In this document: positions 5,288-5,346 of the stretch, piece by piece
Position numbering within the stretch: the first letter of the stretch is position 1
Layout of the letters: every line of letters begins with the position of its first letter
From: Paenibacillus sp.
GTDB lineage: Bacteria > Bacillota > Bacilli > Paenibacillales > Paenibacillaceae
Direction of reading: 5' to 3'
Length of the DNA: 5,346 bases
Assembly: GCA_003529225.1 (NCBI GenBank)
Contig: DOJM01000201.1
Span: forward strand, 2,950 to 8,295
The notes under the pieces: model-generated
What the model was told of the DNA's origin: nothing
The model's database searches: none
The model's input: only the letters and a program-made list of their open reading frames with translations
Translations under genes and position numbers: made by a program

Positions 5288-5346
5288 ATCAAGTAGGAGG
5301 GGGCGGCAAGCCCCCGTCCTCTCAAACCACCGTACATGCGGGTCCG
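5288..5346 (-). ncRNA. 3' end of a group IIC intron (part of domain V, domain VI), partial
   Basis: On the minus strand the sequence reads CGGACCCGCATGTACGGTGG (3' half of domain V with its loop and catalytic bulge), then TTTGAGAGG. A domain VI stem follows, with GGGGGC pairing with GCCCCC, and then CCTCCTACTTGAT. This matches the pattern known for group IIC introns such as that of Oceanobacillus iheyensis (...GTACGGTGGTGTGAGAGG... CCTACTCGAT), with the branch-point A in CCTAC. The intron's last base is about 5288, and the 3' exon starts AGTCAAG at 5287. The catalytic 5' part, any reverse transcriptase gene and the 5' exon lie beyond 5346. Group IIC introns are ribozymes that retrotranspose, usually next to terminator hairpins. 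Confidence 0.85.

Noticed and set aside
1..5346. CRISPR array, toxin-antitoxin pair or phage module
   Set aside because: No regularly spaced direct repeats, no overlapping small gene pair with recognisable toxin or antitoxin motifs, and no phage structural or replication genes were seen.

Overview
The window looks like a gene-poor, decaying stretch of chromosome from a low-GC, spore-forming Firmicute (Bacillales, Bacillus/Brevibacillus/Paenibacillus type). The best evidence is a broken copy of the mother-cell sporulation sigma factor gene sigK, whose translated pieces match SigK motifs in order. AGGAGG-type ribosome binding sites, AT-rich codon use and the mobile-element families present agree. 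Genus and species cannot be fixed from this sequence.

Layout, left to right. Positions 184-1074 (+) hold an intact AraC-family regulator. About 1216-1495 (+) is a rotted IS3-type (orfA/orfB) transposase with a lost start codon, frameshifts and an internal deletion. On the minus strand, 1497-1643 is a short ORF with a good ribosome binding site that ends where the IS3 debris begins. Then come the sigK terminator (1726-1757) and the sigK pseudogene (1798-2235), which has frameshifts and an internal deletion of about 90 bp. Positions 2328-2369 are a run of hexamer repeats. A doubtful 62-codon ORF (2353-2541) and a convincing 160-aa signal-anchored protein (2563-3045) follow on the minus strand, with an 18-bp perfect palindrome upstream of the latter.

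Positions 3134-3370 hold no gene I recognise. A strong plus-strand terminator (3374-3406) stands in front of an IS91-like (zinc-binding, HUH-type) transposase remnant (about 3430-3826) that breaks off at its catalytic HUH motif. Next is an intact 207-aa, three-helix membrane protein of unknown function (3864-4487, +), then a GC-richer structured block (4511-4700) of uncertain nature. A second, tiny sigK relic is fused directly to a second copy of the sigK terminator (4713-4764). Another minus-strand terminator (4824-4859) closes a frameshifted gene (4871-5287). That gene abuts the 3' end (domains V and VI) of a group IIC intron (5288-5346, minus strand), which continues beyond the right edge.

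The only intact, convincing genes are the regulator, the 160-aa protein and the 207-aa membrane protein. They share no obvious operon. I see no demonstrable new multi-gene system. The most informative signals are the two differently decayed sigK relics sharing a terminator, the group IIC intron end against a broken gene, and the unexplained structured block at 4511-4700.
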